A stretch of 64,000 nucleotides of DNA from Rana temporaria (GCF_905171775.1 NC_053499.1:22766519-22830518), one strand, 5' to 3'. Positions 11,147-22,603 are shown, counted from the stretch's first letter. A program made the numbers and translations. Notes: generated from the sequence alone by a model not told the origin.

Positions 11147-11832
11147 AGGCCAGATTCACAGAGGAGATATACGATGGCGTATCTCCTGATACACCGTCGT
11201 ATCTCCTGTCCTATCTATGCGGCTGATTCATAGAATCAGTTACGCATAGATAGCCCTAAGATCCGACAGGTGTAATTGACTTACACTGTCGGATCTTAGG
11301 ATGCAGTACTTCGGCCGCCACTGGGTGGAGTTCGCGTCGTTTTCCTGCGTCGGGTATGCTAATGAGCATTTACGGCGATCCACAACGGTTTTCGCGTTCG
11401 TTACGTCGTCGCTAGTAATTTTTTCCCGTCGCAAATTTACACCTGCTTTAACATGGCTTAACTTTAGTCGAGCCATGTTAAAGTATGGCCGTCGTTCCCT
11501 GGTCGAATTTCAATTTTTTTTGCCTTAGACGTCCGGGAATACGAATAGACGCTACGCACGTCGCCGCTCTAAAAAATGACGTCACATCGCGCAAAGCACG
11601 GCGGGAACTTCTAAACTGAGCATGCGCAGTACATCCGGCGCGGGAGCGCGCCTAATTTAAATGGTACCCACCCCATTTGAATTGGGCGGGCTTGGGCGGG
11701 ACGTGTTTACGATACACCGCCGCAAGTTTACAGGTAAGTGCTTTGTGGATCAGGCACTTACACTGAAAACTTGCGGCGGTGTAACGTAAACGGGTTACGT
11801 TACACGGCCGCAATTATTCGTGAATCTGGCCC
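11147..11832. mobile_element. Family P palindromic MITE, copy 5
   Basis: Ends GGCCAGATTCACAGAG and CGTGAATCTGGCCC, with a probable 3-bp duplication ACC. Contains the TATCTATGCGGCTGATTCA palindrome, AACGGTTTTCGCGTTCG, and the AAGTGC...GCACTT palindrome near the right end. Colinear in the same orientation with 46618-47340. Confidence 0.78.
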
Positions 11833-12630
11833 ACCGTGTATAAATTCAATAAACATGTGTCTGTGAAATACATGTGACAAATAAATATGAAGAAATAAAT
11901 CTATATATAAACAAAAATAATAATAGTCCAATGAAGGTAAAGGTGATGGTGATGCCTAACCCAAACGTAACAATGAATGTGCAGAAAGGAAGAAGAAGCC
12001 GCCACCATCTGGAGAGAGGGCTTACCGGAAGCATTGAACCTTGAGGAACATACATTCAAAAGGGTCAATCAAGTGTGATAAAAATCATGTAGGACCAATC
12101 ATCAGCTGCGGCTCTTATGTTCTCCCCCAGCTCCTGTTGGGCACTATCATTTCCCCCTCCCATTAGAATCATTGTTTTAACCTAACCCCCCCTCAGCACT
12201 ATTGTTATCCCTCAATGGGCACCTTGGGTTCTTCCTCCCCTTTTTTGACAGTGCCTACGGTCAAAGGAATTCCCTGACCTACTGTCTTGTTACCTCATGT
12301 CATCAGGACAGGAAGTCAAGATATATCTCCCCAGAGATCAATTAAAACTTGATGAAGATTCCAAACACATTTAATCCAAAGCTAATGTAGCACTACCCCC
12401 GGAGGATCTGCTGGATTTTTGGGCAGGCATATTATCTCATGGCTCCTCCGAAATTCCTAGGGGTGAATGTTGCATATAGTAGAAGTAAGGGAATGTCCAC
12501 GACAGGTGCTCTTTGCTGTGCTCTTTATTACCCAGCCGGGTAAAAACAGTAAACTTATTGTGAGGAAAGAAAAGTTGAAAAAGAATGGAGAATAGCAGAT
12601 TCAGGCGTGATAATAGGAAACAGTCCTGCT
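11833..12630. other. No gene seen
   Basis: Apparently unique, moderately AT-rich sequence. No exon, RNA gene or transposon end recognised. Confidence 0.5.
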
Positions 12631-12714
12631 CAGGGCCGGCCCTATGATGGGACCGGGTGGTACCATGGGTACCAGGCAGCACTTTTAAGGGGGCAGCATA
12701 CTGATGTTCACTAC

Positions 12715-12965
12715 CCAAATAAAATTGATGTCCTTTTTTTCCCACAAATAGAGCTTTCTTTTGGTGATATTTGATCACCTCTGCGGTTTTTATTTTTTGT
12801 GCTATAAATATATATATTTTTTAACTTTTTGCTATAATAAAAATCCCCAAAATTTAGAAAAAAAAACTATTTTCTTCATTTTAGGCCAATATGTATTCTT
12901 CTACATATTTTTTGTACCAAAAAAAAACCATAATTAGCGTACATTGATTAGTTTGCGCAAAAGAC
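12715..12965 (+). mobile_element. Family T fragment inside the hAT
   Basis: Contains the conserved box (AATAGAGCTTTCTTTTGG, GATCACCTCTGCGG) and the following AT-rich stretch through CAAAAGACATT, without either terminus. It is probably a captured or internally deleted remnant within the hAT. Confidence 0.65.
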
Positions 12966-12999
12966 ATTGTGGCCACCGGCAATTCACAGGTCCCTTTAT

Positions 13000-13672
13000 A
13001 CTCCTGGATACATGTATAGAGCCATGGCAGGTCTTTTTACACGCCTATATGCATGTATAGAGCCATGACAGGACCTCTTTATACATCTATAGAGCCATGA
13101 CAGGCCCTCGTTATACTCCTATATACATTTATAGGGCCATGGCAGGTCCTCTTTATATTCCTTTATACATGTATAGGGCCATGACAGGCCCTCTTTATAC
13201 ATCTATAGAGCCATGACAGGCCCTCGTTATACTCCTATATACATTTATAGAGCCATGGCAGGTCCTCTTTATATTCCTTTACATGTAAAGAGTCTCAACA
13301 GGTCCTCTATATACATGTATAGAGCCATGACAGGTCCTCTTTATACTCCTATACATGTATAGAGCCATGACAGGTTCTCTTTATACATGTATAGAGCCAT
13401 GACCGTTTCTCTTTATACATCTATAGAGCCATGACAGGCCCGCGTTATACTCCTTTATACATGTATAGAGCCATATCATGTACTCTTTATACTCCTATAT
13501 ACATTTATAGAGCCATGACAGGTCCTCTTGATATTCCTTTACATGTAAAGAGTAATGACAGGTCCTCTATATACATGTATAGAGCCATGACAGGTCCTCT
13601 TTATACACCTATACATGTATAGAGCAATGACAGGTCCTCTTTATACTCCTTTATACATGACAGGTCCCCTTT
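13000..13672 (+). repeat. Minisatellite, about 40-bp units
   Basis: Some 15-17 degenerate units of TATAGAGCCATGACAGG followed by TCCTCTTTATACTCC and TATACATG, with variable unit length. Confined to the hAT 12631-13790. The short frame at 13431-13622 is a repeat artefact. Confidence 0.92.
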
Positions 13673-13798
13673 AGTTATCATGATATAAAATAATGAATGT
13701 GGGGGCCTTTTGGTTGGCGTGATTTTTTTCTGGGGGGGGGCAGCATTTCATTCTTGGTCCCAGGCAGCACAATGTCTTGGGCCGGCACTGGTCCTGCT

Positions 13799-14655
13799 CC
13801 CAAATGTAACACTTCTCTGCGCCACTCCCAGCGTACCCGGACAGGCCTCTCTCACTCACCTGGCAGCCGGAGTGTCACTCGGACAATTTTAGGATAAAGT
13901 CTCTGCCACAGACCCTCCTTAGTGAACTTGAACTTCAGAAAGAGCCTCTGCCACAGACTCCCCTCGGTGAGCCTCAGAAGATACCTCTGCCACAGGTCCT
14001 CTCTGGATTGAATTCTTGGAGATATCCCTCCTTAGATGAATTACGCCTGGATCTCCTTCAACTTGTCGCCCAGGTACCGACTGACAGGGTTAATTCCTCA
14101 GTGTCCGGCTACCTCGATCCCCGGTGGTTTGTTCAGACCCTTTTGGACCGCCAGCCTCTCAATGGCGCTCCTCAGACTGATTCCCCACCGAACAGCAGTA
14201 CAGCTTGGGATCCTCAAAGGTGGGAACCCAGTCACTCACTGGGTCCCCGTCACTGTTCAGATGCTCCGGGCCAGCATGGTCCTGGAACCAGGAACACCGC
14301 GTAACACGCACGGCCCGGCCAGGTAGGCCATAGCGCTGGGGCGCCGTGGTGTGGCCACCCTAAAGGTGGGTGCCACACTGGACGAAGAAGGACCCAGACC
14401 AAATGGCATCTGCCTCATAAATACCCCTCCCCAGCATGCACAGCAAGGCCAAACCCTCCTGATTGGCTGCTGGGAAAGAGCACCCAAACCTTGACTGGAA
14501 GAACACCCCAGTACAACAGAATAAGCCCACAGCACAGCCAAGCTGAGACAGAGACCCTGTTTTTCATTTAACAATCTGGATCAGAGTTTAACTACACTCT
14601 GATCTACCCTTAAATTTAACTAGCACCAGTACTATAAAGTACATAGGCGCTACAC
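13799..14655. other. Possible retroelement remnant, GC-rich, no confirmed gene
   Basis: Carries a thrice-repeated CTCTGCCACAGA/GG word (13901-14000) and a 98-codon plus-strand frame (14008-14304) with balanced composition but no domain I recognise. The block ends in the 50-bp repeat shared with 10904-10953, suggesting both loci hold the tail of one retroelement family. A single-copy host segment cannot be excluded. Confidence 0.35.
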
Positions 14656-15809
14656 TAAGGCCCTGTGCACACGGTTGGACAAAACCGATGAAAACGGACT
14701 GAAGTTCAGTTTCATCGGTCCAAACCGACCGTGTGTGGGCCCCGTCGGTCCGATATCCTTCGGTCGCAAAATTTAGAACTTGCTTTAAAATTGAACCGAT
14801 GGACGCCTAACCGATCGGTCAAAACCGATGGTTAGTACGCAAAAGCATCGGTTCCAAACCCGGGCATGCTCAGAATCAAGTCGACGCATGCTTGGAAGCA
14901 TTGAACTTCATTTTTCTCAGCACGTCGTTGTGTTTTACGTCACCGTGTTGGACTCGATCGTTTTTTGAACTGATGGTGTGTACGCACATCAGACCATCAG
15001 TCTGCTTCATCGGTTAACCGATGAAACTGAACTTCAGTCCGTTTTCATCAGTTTGGACTGATCTAGCTAGATTCAGGTAGGGGCGCGCAACTTTAAGGTG
15101 GCGTAGCATATCGTATTTACGCTACGCCGCCTTAAGTCAGAGAGGCAAGTACTGTATTCACAAAGTACTTGCCTCCTAACTTACGGCGGCGTAGCGTAAA
15201 TAGGGACGGCGTAAGCGCGTCGAATTCAAATGAGGATGTGGGGAGCGTGTTTTATGTAGAGTAACTGTGAGCGTCCGTGTACATATCCCAGTGTGCATTG
15301 CGGCAAAGTACGCCGCACGGACGTATTGGTTTTGACGTGGACGTAAATTACGTCCAGCCCTATTCACGGACGACTTACGCAAACAACGTAAAATTTTCAC
15401 ATTTCGACGCGGGAACGACGGCCATACTTAACATTACTAGTCCAGCTATTTGATGGAATAACTTTACGCCTGAAAATGCCTTACGTAAACGGCGTATCTG
15501 TACTGCGTCGGCCGGGCGTACGTTTGAGAATCGGCGTATCTAGTGATTTACATCGGCGTATCTAGTGATTTACATATTCTACGCCGAACGCAATGGAAGC
15601 GCCACCTAGCAGCCAGCCTAAAAATTACACTTTAAGATACGACGGTGTAAGACACTTACGCCGCTCGTATCTTAGCCTAATTTAAGCGTATCTGGTTACC
15701 AGAATATGCTTAAATTTGCGTCGGCGCATATTCAGACTTAGGCCGGCGTATCTACTGATACGCCGGCCTAAGTCTTTCTGAATCCACCTAATCGTGTGTA
15801 CAGGGCCTA
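14656..15809. mobile_element. Family G palindromic MITE, copy 3, interrupted by family P
   Basis: Termini TAAGGCCCTGTGCACACGG and CGTGTGTACAGGGCCTAA are inverted repeats. The subterminal GATGAAAACGGACTGAAGTTC reappears inverted at about 15020-15050. The interior has the CATGCTC...GACGCATGC palindrome typical of this family. Split by the P element at 15064-15790. Confidence 0.8.
15064..15790. mobile_element. Family P palindromic MITE, copy 6, ATC target duplication
   Basis: Inverted ends TAGCTAGATTCAG and CTGAATCCACCTA are flanked by ATC on each side (15061-15063, 15791-15793). Removal rejoins the family G host sequence GATC|GTGTGTACAGGG. Internal AAGTAC...GTACTT palindrome, AACGACGGCCATACTTAACAT and GATACGCCGG are as in other copies. 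Termini differ slightly from the GGGCC-type copies, so it may be a subfamily. Confidence 0.78.
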
Positions 15810-16267
15810 AGAAAAACAAACTGTCTGAAGTTCCACTTTAAACTCATCAGTCGGGCTGTGAAATATAGTGTAATTTTCTTGACACGGTGAAAGCCACATT
15901 CTGTTAGGAGATTAATAGGCACCCAGAATACAATACAGTAGGTATTAACTGATAAACTTGGAGTAGCAAAAACAATAAAGGGGACGATGGCCAGGAACTG
16001 GACAATCAGAATTTCAATGTGCAGGAGGGTGAGATCCAAGCAGCTCAGGCGAGAAGCTAAATAATTATTGAATAGAACCAGACACAGTGATCCTCTATAT
16101 ATCTTGTTATCTTTCCAAAGTGACTTTATTCCCAGGAGAACAACTCTGGGTGTGGTGACCTTGTATTTAGAAATAAACATGTACCTGAAGATTTTCCCTC
16201 GATAGTGGCTTACAGCTGGTGGGAACCAGTGAATGAATGCTGCCTTTGAATGAATGGAAGCTACCAT
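15788..16267 (-). CDS. Unassigned 159-codon ORF, hydrophobic C-terminal half (possible exon or pseudogene)
   Basis: This is the longest frame in the window outside the LINE that is not built on a tandem repeat or a recognised transposon. The last 20 or so codons run into the neighbouring MITE border, so only about 16267-15811 would be meaningful. Residues about 75-125 form two hydrophobic stretches compatible with membrane segments (around LVLFNNYLASRL and ILIVQFLAIVPFIVFATPSL). Codon choice in this part looks coding-like (many C/G-ending codons in an AT-rich context). The frame stays open only a few codons upstream of the ATG. No family is recognised. It may be a chance frame, a relic of a membrane-protein exon or a fragment of an unknown repeat. 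Confidence 0.25.
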   Translation of the reverse strand: MVASIHSKAAFIHWFPPAVSHYRGKIFRYMFISKYKVTTPRVVLLGIKSLWKDNKIYRGSLCLVLFNNYLASRLSCLDLTLLHIEILIVQFLAIVPFIVFATPSLSVNTYCIVFWVPINLLTECGFHRVKKITLYFTARLMSLKWNFRQFVFLRPCTHD

Positions 16268-16310
16268 GAAGTGTGACTCCAGCTTTCTCGAACTCCCTCC
16301 TTATGACATG

Positions 16311-16837
16311 TTAAAGCGGTGGTTCACCCTAAATGACAACTTTCTACCATGTCATTCCGCATACTAGCGCGACCTACGGTATGCCTTTATTTTATTTTTC
16401 TGCGCCGTACTCAGTTTAATCACTTAGTGAAGTTTCAGACTCCCCGCTGGGAATGGGCGTTCCTATGCAGAGGGAACATGATTGACGGCCGGCTATGGCG
16501 CGTCACGCTTCCCGAAATTAGTCGGAGTAAGACTCGGCTCTTCACGGCGCTATAAGGCGCCTGCGCACAGACTAGGAGCTGACTGCACAGGCGCAGTGAA
16601 GAGCCAAATCCTATTTCGGCTATTTCCGGGAAGCGTGACGCTCCATAGCCGGCCGTCACTCATGTTCCCCTCTGCATAGGAACGCCCATTCCCCTCGGGG
16701 AGTCTGAAACTTCACTACGTGATTAAACTGTGAGTACGGCGCAGAAAAAGAAAATAAAGGCATACCGTAGGTCGCGCTAGTATGCGGAATGGCATGGTAG
16801 AATTTTTTTTTTTTTTTAGGGTGAACCCCCGCTTTAA
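16311..16837. mobile_element. Long palindromic MITE with TTAA borders
   Basis: A single 527-bp inverted repeat: TTAAAGCGGTGGTTCACCCT at the left, AGGGTGAACCCCCGCTTTAA at the right, with arms of roughly 250 bases (GTCGCGCTAGTATGCGG, CGGCCGGCTATGG) meeting near 16575. TTAA at each border (16311-16314, 16834-16837) suggests a piggyBac- or Kolobok-type transposase in trans. Short frames inside are palindrome artefacts. Confidence 0.88.
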
Positions 16838-17636
16838 GGACAGATCCCCAGTAATGACCTGTCAACCATCAACCTCCCCAACATCCCCCATTTTCCAATA
16901 AAATGACTGACAAGGTTGTGGAGTAAAATTTGGCCTTACGCCCTATTTATTTAACACTATTGTAAACTTAAAATTAATAACCATTTTAAATAACTCCAGA
17001 CAAACTTTTCCATATCTTGGTGGTCTTGGAGGCCACGACACCCAACTTGGTCAATGGGACAAAACGATTTAACTTAGGCCTCAGTCGCAAGACACTGACT
17101 CGGAGGCAGTGCACATGTCCGCAGCGACCTACCATTTTACCCCTTCCTGGTTAAACCCTTGTTAACCGGAAGGTACCCGATAACCCCATCCCACAGATGG
17201 GTACCACCATTTTACTAAACCAGTTTTTTACTTCCAGCCTTTTCCTTCCCTTTTTAGAGACCCAACACTGCCACGATCGTTCCAAACTCCCAACAGCATT
17301 TCCCCTTGCCTACAAACTTGGGAAGGGTGGGTGGGAAACTTCTGTCTCGTGGCAAATGGAGGAATGACGAACGTCACTTCCTCCCTCTAGCTAGCATGCT
17401 GGGCACTACCTACGACCCCCAAGGCCACCCCCCTTTTCTTAAAGGGATCCTAACTGTTCTGCTATACTGACTGTCCCACCCTGTCATGCCGTCCCTCCCA
17501 GGGGTCAAGTCCTGGGGAAAAAAGTGTGGGAACTCCCACCCAAGATCCACTCCGCCACCAAAAAAAAAAATGATACAGTCATATGCATAATTACTAAACC
17601 GCATGTTTTTTTTTTTTTTTTTCGATCCACTGTACC
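16838..17636. other. No gene seen; possible old repeat
   Basis: Pyrimidine-rich, apparently non-coding. Around 17500-17570 the sequence (AGGGGTCAAGTCCTGGGGAA, GGAACTCCCACCC) resembles a MITE terminus seen in reverse complement at about 19218-19316 (GCAGGAACTCCGTTCCCGCA, GGACTTGAGCCCTGG), so both may be remnants of one family. Confidence 0.4.
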
Positions 17637-17837
17637 TTAGTAATCCTTTATGTTACTGCCCGCTTCCTGTATATGGATTCATCGGGTAGTGTGCGGGTAT
17701 TCCGTCACTTCCTCAATGCCGCAATGTCTCCTGGGAGCTTTGTCATTGTTCCCAGGAGACATTGCGGAGGTCTGCCTACCGGCACACTACCCGATGAATC
17801 CATATACAGGAAGCGGCCAGTAACATAAAGGATTATT
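17637..17837. mobile_element. Short palindromic MITE
   Basis: Arms of about 90 bases: TTAGTAATCCTTTATGTTAC...CCCGCTTCCTGTATATGG, ATTCATCGGGTAGTGTGC against their complement ending GTAACATAAAGGATTATTAA. The inner hairpin CTCCTGGGA...CCCAGGAG adds a loop. Its right border shares the TTAA that begins family T copy 4. Confidence 0.8.
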
Positions 17838-19160
17838 AACCACTTGACCACTGGGCATGTAAACCCACTTAATAACCAGACCAATTTTCAGCTTTCGGTG
17901 CTCTCACAATTTGAATGACAATTACTCAGTCATACAACATTGTACCCAAATGAAATTTCCGTCCTTTTTTTCACACAAATAGAGCTTTCTTTTGGTGGTA
18001 TTTAATCACCGTTGAGTTTTTTATTTTTTGCGCTATAAGAGAAAAAAGACTGAAAATTCTGTAAAAAAAAAAAATTTTTCTTTGTTTCTGTTATAAAATT
18101 TGGCAAATTTAGTATTTTTTCTTCATTCTTTTGCATAAATGTGAAAGATGAAGTTACGCCGAGTAAATAGATACCCAACATGTCACCCTTCAAAATTGCA
18201 CACGCTCGTGGAATGGCGCCAAACTTCGCTACTTAAAAATCCCCATAGACGACGTTGCAGGGTATTGTGGGGTATTGCGGAGTATTGTGGGGTATTGCGG
18301 AGTATTGTGGGGTATTGCAGAGTATTGTGGGGTATTGCAGGATATTGCGGGGTATTGCGGAGTATTGTGGGGTATTGTGGGGTATTGCGGGGTATTGTGG
18401 AGTATTGCAGGGTATTGCGGGGTATTGCGGAGTATTGCGGTGTATTGTGGGGTATTGCGGGGTATTGTGGGGTATTGTGGGGTATTGCTGGATATTGCGG
18501 AGTATTGTGGGGTATTGCGGGGTATTGCGGGGCATTGCGGAGTATTGCGGGGCATTGCGGAGTATTGCGGGGCATTGCGGAGTATTGCGGGGCATTGCGG
18601 AGTATGGGGGCATTGCGGAGTATGGGGGCATTGCAGAGTATTTTGGGGCATTGCAGAGTATTTTGGGGTATTGCAGAGTATGGGGGCATTGCAGAGTATG
18701 GGGGCATTGCAGATTATGGGGGCATTGCAGAGTATGGGGGCATTGCAGAGTATTGCACAGGGAGGGATGGATGGCTGGATCTGTGACTGCATGTGTCACA
18801 GATCCAGCCCGCAGCAGCAGCTGCTGCTGCTTCCGCTCTCTCCCCTCTCCTCTCTCACACTGTACCGTTCGGTACAGAGAGGAGAGGGAGGAACCGGCGT
18901 CATCACATGACGCCGGTTTGTTTACTAGTGATCGCTCCGTCATTGGACGGAGCGATCACGTGGTAAACCGCCGCTATCAGCGGCGATTTACCGTGATCAG
19001 CCGGGTCCGGAGGACCCGGCGGTCACGGAGATTCCTGTGTGCGCGCCCCACAGGGCACGCGGGAGCGCGATTCTGGGAGGACATACATTGACGCCCTCCC
19101 AGAGTTAAGCAACCGCCTTGTAGACGTATTTCGTCTATAGGGCGGCTGTTAAGTGGTTAA
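17836..19160 (+). mobile_element. Family T element, copy 4, with internal 10-bp array
   Basis: Starts TTAACCACTTGACC and ends TTAAGTGGTTAA with TTAA borders (17836-17839, 19157-19160). The conserved box lies at 17978-18015. The right part holds the twin hairpins GATCGCTCCGTC...GACGGAGCGATC and GTAAACCGCCGC...GCGGCGATTTAC, then GGGTCCGG...CCGGACCC-type stems, the same order as 2288-2390 in copy 1. About 500 bp of a 10-bp minisatellite fills the middle. Confidence 0.85.
18255..18757 (+). repeat. 10-bp minisatellite (GGTATTGCGG / AGTATTGTGG), T copy 4 cargo
   Basis: About 35 perfectly phased 10-bp units (GG or AG + TATTGYGG), shifting at 18600 to an 18-bp variant unit (AGTATGGGGGCATTGCAG). Because 30 bp equals ten codons, every frame on both strands reads a periodic decapeptide and stays open, giving false frames up to 278 codons. 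None is a gene. Confidence 0.97.
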
Positions 19161-20107
19161 GGTTCGCCTGCCCCTGACAGTGACTCGAGCTGGGCATCGC
19201 CGCTTAGTGAAGGATTGACTCGGGCGGCTTGGCTGCTCTAGTCCTGCAAAGGGAACTGAGTTCCTGCTGTGAAAAAAGTGCAGGAACTCCGTTCCCGCAG
19301 GACTTGAGCCCTGGTCCCTCCGCTTATTTTGTTCCATCTTTTAGCTGTTTTTATATATATATAAAAACAACAATATTTTCTATTTGTAGAGTTCTTCCAT
19401 TTGCCTACATTTTATATTTCATGATGCGAGCCTTTGCCTCTGCTCCACGGCTTTTCCAGATTCTGTATACAATGACCATATACTGTATTTTGTATGAAAG
19501 AAGGAGAAGAAAGCCGTGCCCGAGTAAGCTTGCCATCTATTAGTTCTTTGATTAAATACAGCCGCGGTAGAGAGACACCTATGCTCTGCGTTAACCTTCC
19601 TTCCAGTGTAGTTTGGCAAAGATCAGACTGCCTGCAGCTCCTGTTACACAATCTTCCCCTGTGAATCTCTGCTTACAGCAGATCCCTGCAATTTGGAAAG
19701 AAAACACAATTTGTATTAAACATTGCGGCTGTTGTCGAAGTTATTTTTGATCTCGCACCATCGTAGTCTTTATTTGTTACCATGGTAACAGTTTGACTCA
19801 TTATAACCTGATCAGAAATTACATCCTGTTTGTATTTTGGCAGCTCTTATAGTTGCCTTTTTTTTTTGTTTTTTGCTGTGTGCTTCTATATAGTATATAT
19901 GAATCTCATCATCACATTTTATCATATGACTTACATTGTTAGTCAATGAACTTTGCAAGGGTCAAAAAGCACAGTACAGCCGAATAGGACCCCATTCACA
20001 CCAGAACGCGGTTTCGGGAAAGCCGCATTCCTTGGGTGTTTATGGCACCATGTTTAAAATGCACTGGGTATGCAATCTGCTTCTGGTGTATTGTACTCCT
20101 AACAACA
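19161..20107. other. No gene seen; MITE terminus at 19218-19316
   Basis: Apart from the inverted GGAACTGAGTTCC / GGAACTCCGTTCC fragment at 19218-19316 nothing is recognised. Includes poly(T) and AT-rich tracts near 19350 and 19860. Confidence 0.45.
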
Positions 20108-20115
20108 CCCAAAAT

Positions 20116-20699
20116 CATAGGCGTGCGCACAGGGTGTGCCAGGTGTGCCCACACCCTAATCACCCTGTGCAGCATAGATTCTCCCTACTGCCCTATCACC
20201 TCCCTGGCACCGCTGCCCGCTTCCCTTCTCTCCCGCTGGCTGTTGTTGCAGGGATGTTTTAGGATGAATTGGGAAGGGGCCAGTAAATATATTTTTCATT
20301 GGCCCCATCCCTTTCTGAATGAAGATAGTGAGCGATCAGGGGCGGACTGACCATTGAGTCACTCGGGCACTGCCCTAGGGCCCCATGCCACTAGGGGGCC
20401 CCATCAGGGTTGCCAGGCTCAGTAAAACTAGGGACAGTATGTAAAAATCGGTGTTTTTTTTACATCTGTCCCTGATATGTCCGAAACTGACATGCTTTTG
20501 ATGTGAAAATCCAGAGATTTTAGCTGCCCCATCTCTGCACTGCCTCCTGGCGTGGTGGCCATCTGTAAGCCCGGGGGCCCCATAATCTTCTATTGCCCGG
20601 GGGGCCCATGAGTTGTCAGTCCGCCCCTGTGAGCGATCTGTAGGTAGTGTTTGAGTTTTGGGGTGCACACCCTAATGCAATAGGCTGCGCACACCAATG
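20116..20699. mobile_element. Probable hAT remnant (CATAGGCGTGCGCAC termini) with nested hAT
   Basis: Left end CATAGGCGTGCGCACAGGG and right end CTGCGCACACCAATG form imperfect inverted repeats; subterminal CACACCCTAAT occurs in both ends. Flanks CCCAAAAT (20108-20115) and CCCAAACA are similar but not identical. Interrupted by the younger hAT 20337-20629. Confidence 0.55.
20337..20629. mobile_element. Non-autonomous hAT (CAGGGGCGGACTGACC family), copy 2, perfect 8-bp TSD
   Basis: 293 bp, ends CAGGGGCGGACTGACC and GTCAGTCCGCCCCTG, flanked by the exact 8-bp duplication TGAGCGAT (20329-20336, 20630-20637). Interior nearly identical to 5037-5318, indicating recent activity of the family relative to the surrounding elements. 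Confidence 0.94.
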
Positions 20700-21639
20700 C
20701 CCCAAACACAGATTACAAATGCAATGAATTTGCCTGCAATGGATCATACCGCAGTACCATGTGATCCGGGGTTGAAGTGTCTTTTTCAAATCAGTACATG
20801 CATTACTTTTGGTGCGACCCAGCGCAATTTCAGCCCATTGCAATGAACAGGCTGAAAATCGCATTACACTGACTCGTACAGGAACGCCTAGTGCGATTCC
20901 AGTGTAAACCAGCATCTAAAACTGAACTCTGGACAAAAAAAGTTTTTCCCTGTAGTGGCAAAGTTCCCCCACTGCAACAGTTAACTGCCTATTTTGTCTA
21001 GGGGAAAGATGAAGGGAGATATACTTACCTGATCCTCTTCACTCGAGACTGGTCCTTGCATCTCCTGCACCCCCATGTTATAGCGGTCTTGAGTCCTGAC
21101 GTCATCAGGTCCACAACAGGCTCCCTTGACCTAATCTGGACGTGAAGACACCAGGAACAGTCCACCTCTGGACCGCGGGGGAGTAGAAGGCCTTTTCCTC
21201 TTCCCTGGACAAAACAAGCACTTAACCCCTCCGGTGCAGGCACATTCCCACTGCAAGGGAAACCATATTATTTGCCTGGAGCTGGGCTTTAAAATTCATC
21301 TTGCTAAAGCTACAGAATGGATTTTTGTTGTCTGCTAAGTGTACTTCACCTTTTAAATCTCTTCTTAAAGCGCTATTTAAAAGTTTAGTTCACCTTTACC
21401 AAAAAACTGCCTATGCAAGTAAGGGGCACCTGTAGATATAAGAAAACTATGCAGCTTTGACTAAAGTTGGATAATGCCCATTTACGTACCTCCTGAAGCC
21501 TGGCCAAAAAAAACTCTCAGAGAAAGTACTTTGTTCCTAGCCCATTACTATGACACTCCCAGACAATAATTAAGGGTGCTGTGTATTATCGCCAGCTACC
21601 TGAGAGCTAAAGAAATATAATACCTGCCAGTTGCCTGTT
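20700..21639. other. No gene seen
   Basis: Unique-looking sequence. The frames of 70-100 codons have no recognisable domain. A MITE-like pair ACTCTGGACAAAAA / TTGCCTGGAGCTGGGCTTT around 20920 and 21275 is too weak to call. Confidence 0.45.
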
Positions 21640-21853
21640 CCCAACCTGGATTGACTTAATTGCGCTCTTGCCTGCCTCCACTACTGTCTGGACCTGACTA
21701 CTCTCATGCCTGCTGCCTGCAAGGACCTCTGCCTGTAAGGGTAGGAAAAAAGCACCGCCCAGTATCCTATGGGATACAACGAGATGCCCGATTTGACCTC
21801 TGCATAGACTGACTACTTTTTGCCTGCTGTCTGCCATGACCCCTGCCTGGTCC
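21640..21853 (+). repeat. 45-bp satellite array, left remnant
   Basis: Degenerate copies of the CTGACTACTCTCTTGCCTGC / TGTCTGCCATGACCCCTGCC unit. The last unit is cut at GCCTGGTCC and continues after the hAT at 25287. Confidence 0.85.
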
Positions 21854-22603
21854 CAGGGCCGGACTGGGAATGAAAACCAGCCCTGGAAATAATTTCATAC
21901 CAGCCCCACAGCATAACGTCATTATTTTCTTGTTCATAAAAAGGAAAAACATTTTAAAGCACATTTGAAGAGTGTATTATGTAAAGATATGACACAAATG
22001 AAAACACACAGACTCCGCTGTGCTCCCCCTCAAGGGTCCCCACTCACCAGATCCAACTCCCCGCCAGGGCTACACAGCATGTAGTAGGTATATGTAGGTA
22101 TAGTGGAAAACTGGGAAGCCTATACTACATGCTGTGTACTCCTGGCGGGGAGTTGGATCTGGTGAGTGGGGACCCTTGTGGGGGAGCACCGGGACCACCG
22201 CGAATGCTGTATCAGCTGTATAGGAACACCTTTCCTCACTGCAAGAACCTGCATCCATAAGCCCTGACTGTAATCAATAGAACTTCTCCCACTAGAGACT
22301 ATTGTGTTTTATGTTTTTATGTGATCTCCTTCATGTGGCCTTACCGGTCAGACATCATATAGCCTTAGACCTGAGGCTGCAATTGGACTATATACTTTCA
22401 TTCACTGTATGATTATTTTAATTCTCACCTACACATAGCATTTGTTAACAGAGGCGTACCTAGAGCATTTGCCACCCGGGCGGATCCTATATCTGGCACC
22501 TCCCCCCCCCCCCCCCCACCATAACATGTAAAAACACCCCACTGTGCTCCCTGCATCCTTCAATATCTTTTTGTCACTTATGTGTACCCCCTCTCCACAA
22601 CTG

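Larger units (their letters stand above)
12631..13790. mobile_element. Non-autonomous hAT with internal minisatellite, perfect 8-bp TSD
   Basis: Termini CAGGGCCGGCCCT and TTGGGCCGGCACTG are flanked by the exact 8-bp duplication GTCCTGCT (12623-12630 and 13791-13798). Subterminal GGCAGCAC and GGTACCAGGCAGC words are mirrored at the right end (CCAGGCAGCAC). The interior consists of a family T fragment (12715-12965) and a minisatellite (13000-13672). No transposase is present. Confidence 0.9.

Noticed and set aside
18148..19091. Frames of 174-278 codons on both strands with YCGVL / NTPQYP periodicity
   Set aside because: Artefact of the 10-bp unit that contains no stop in any frame.
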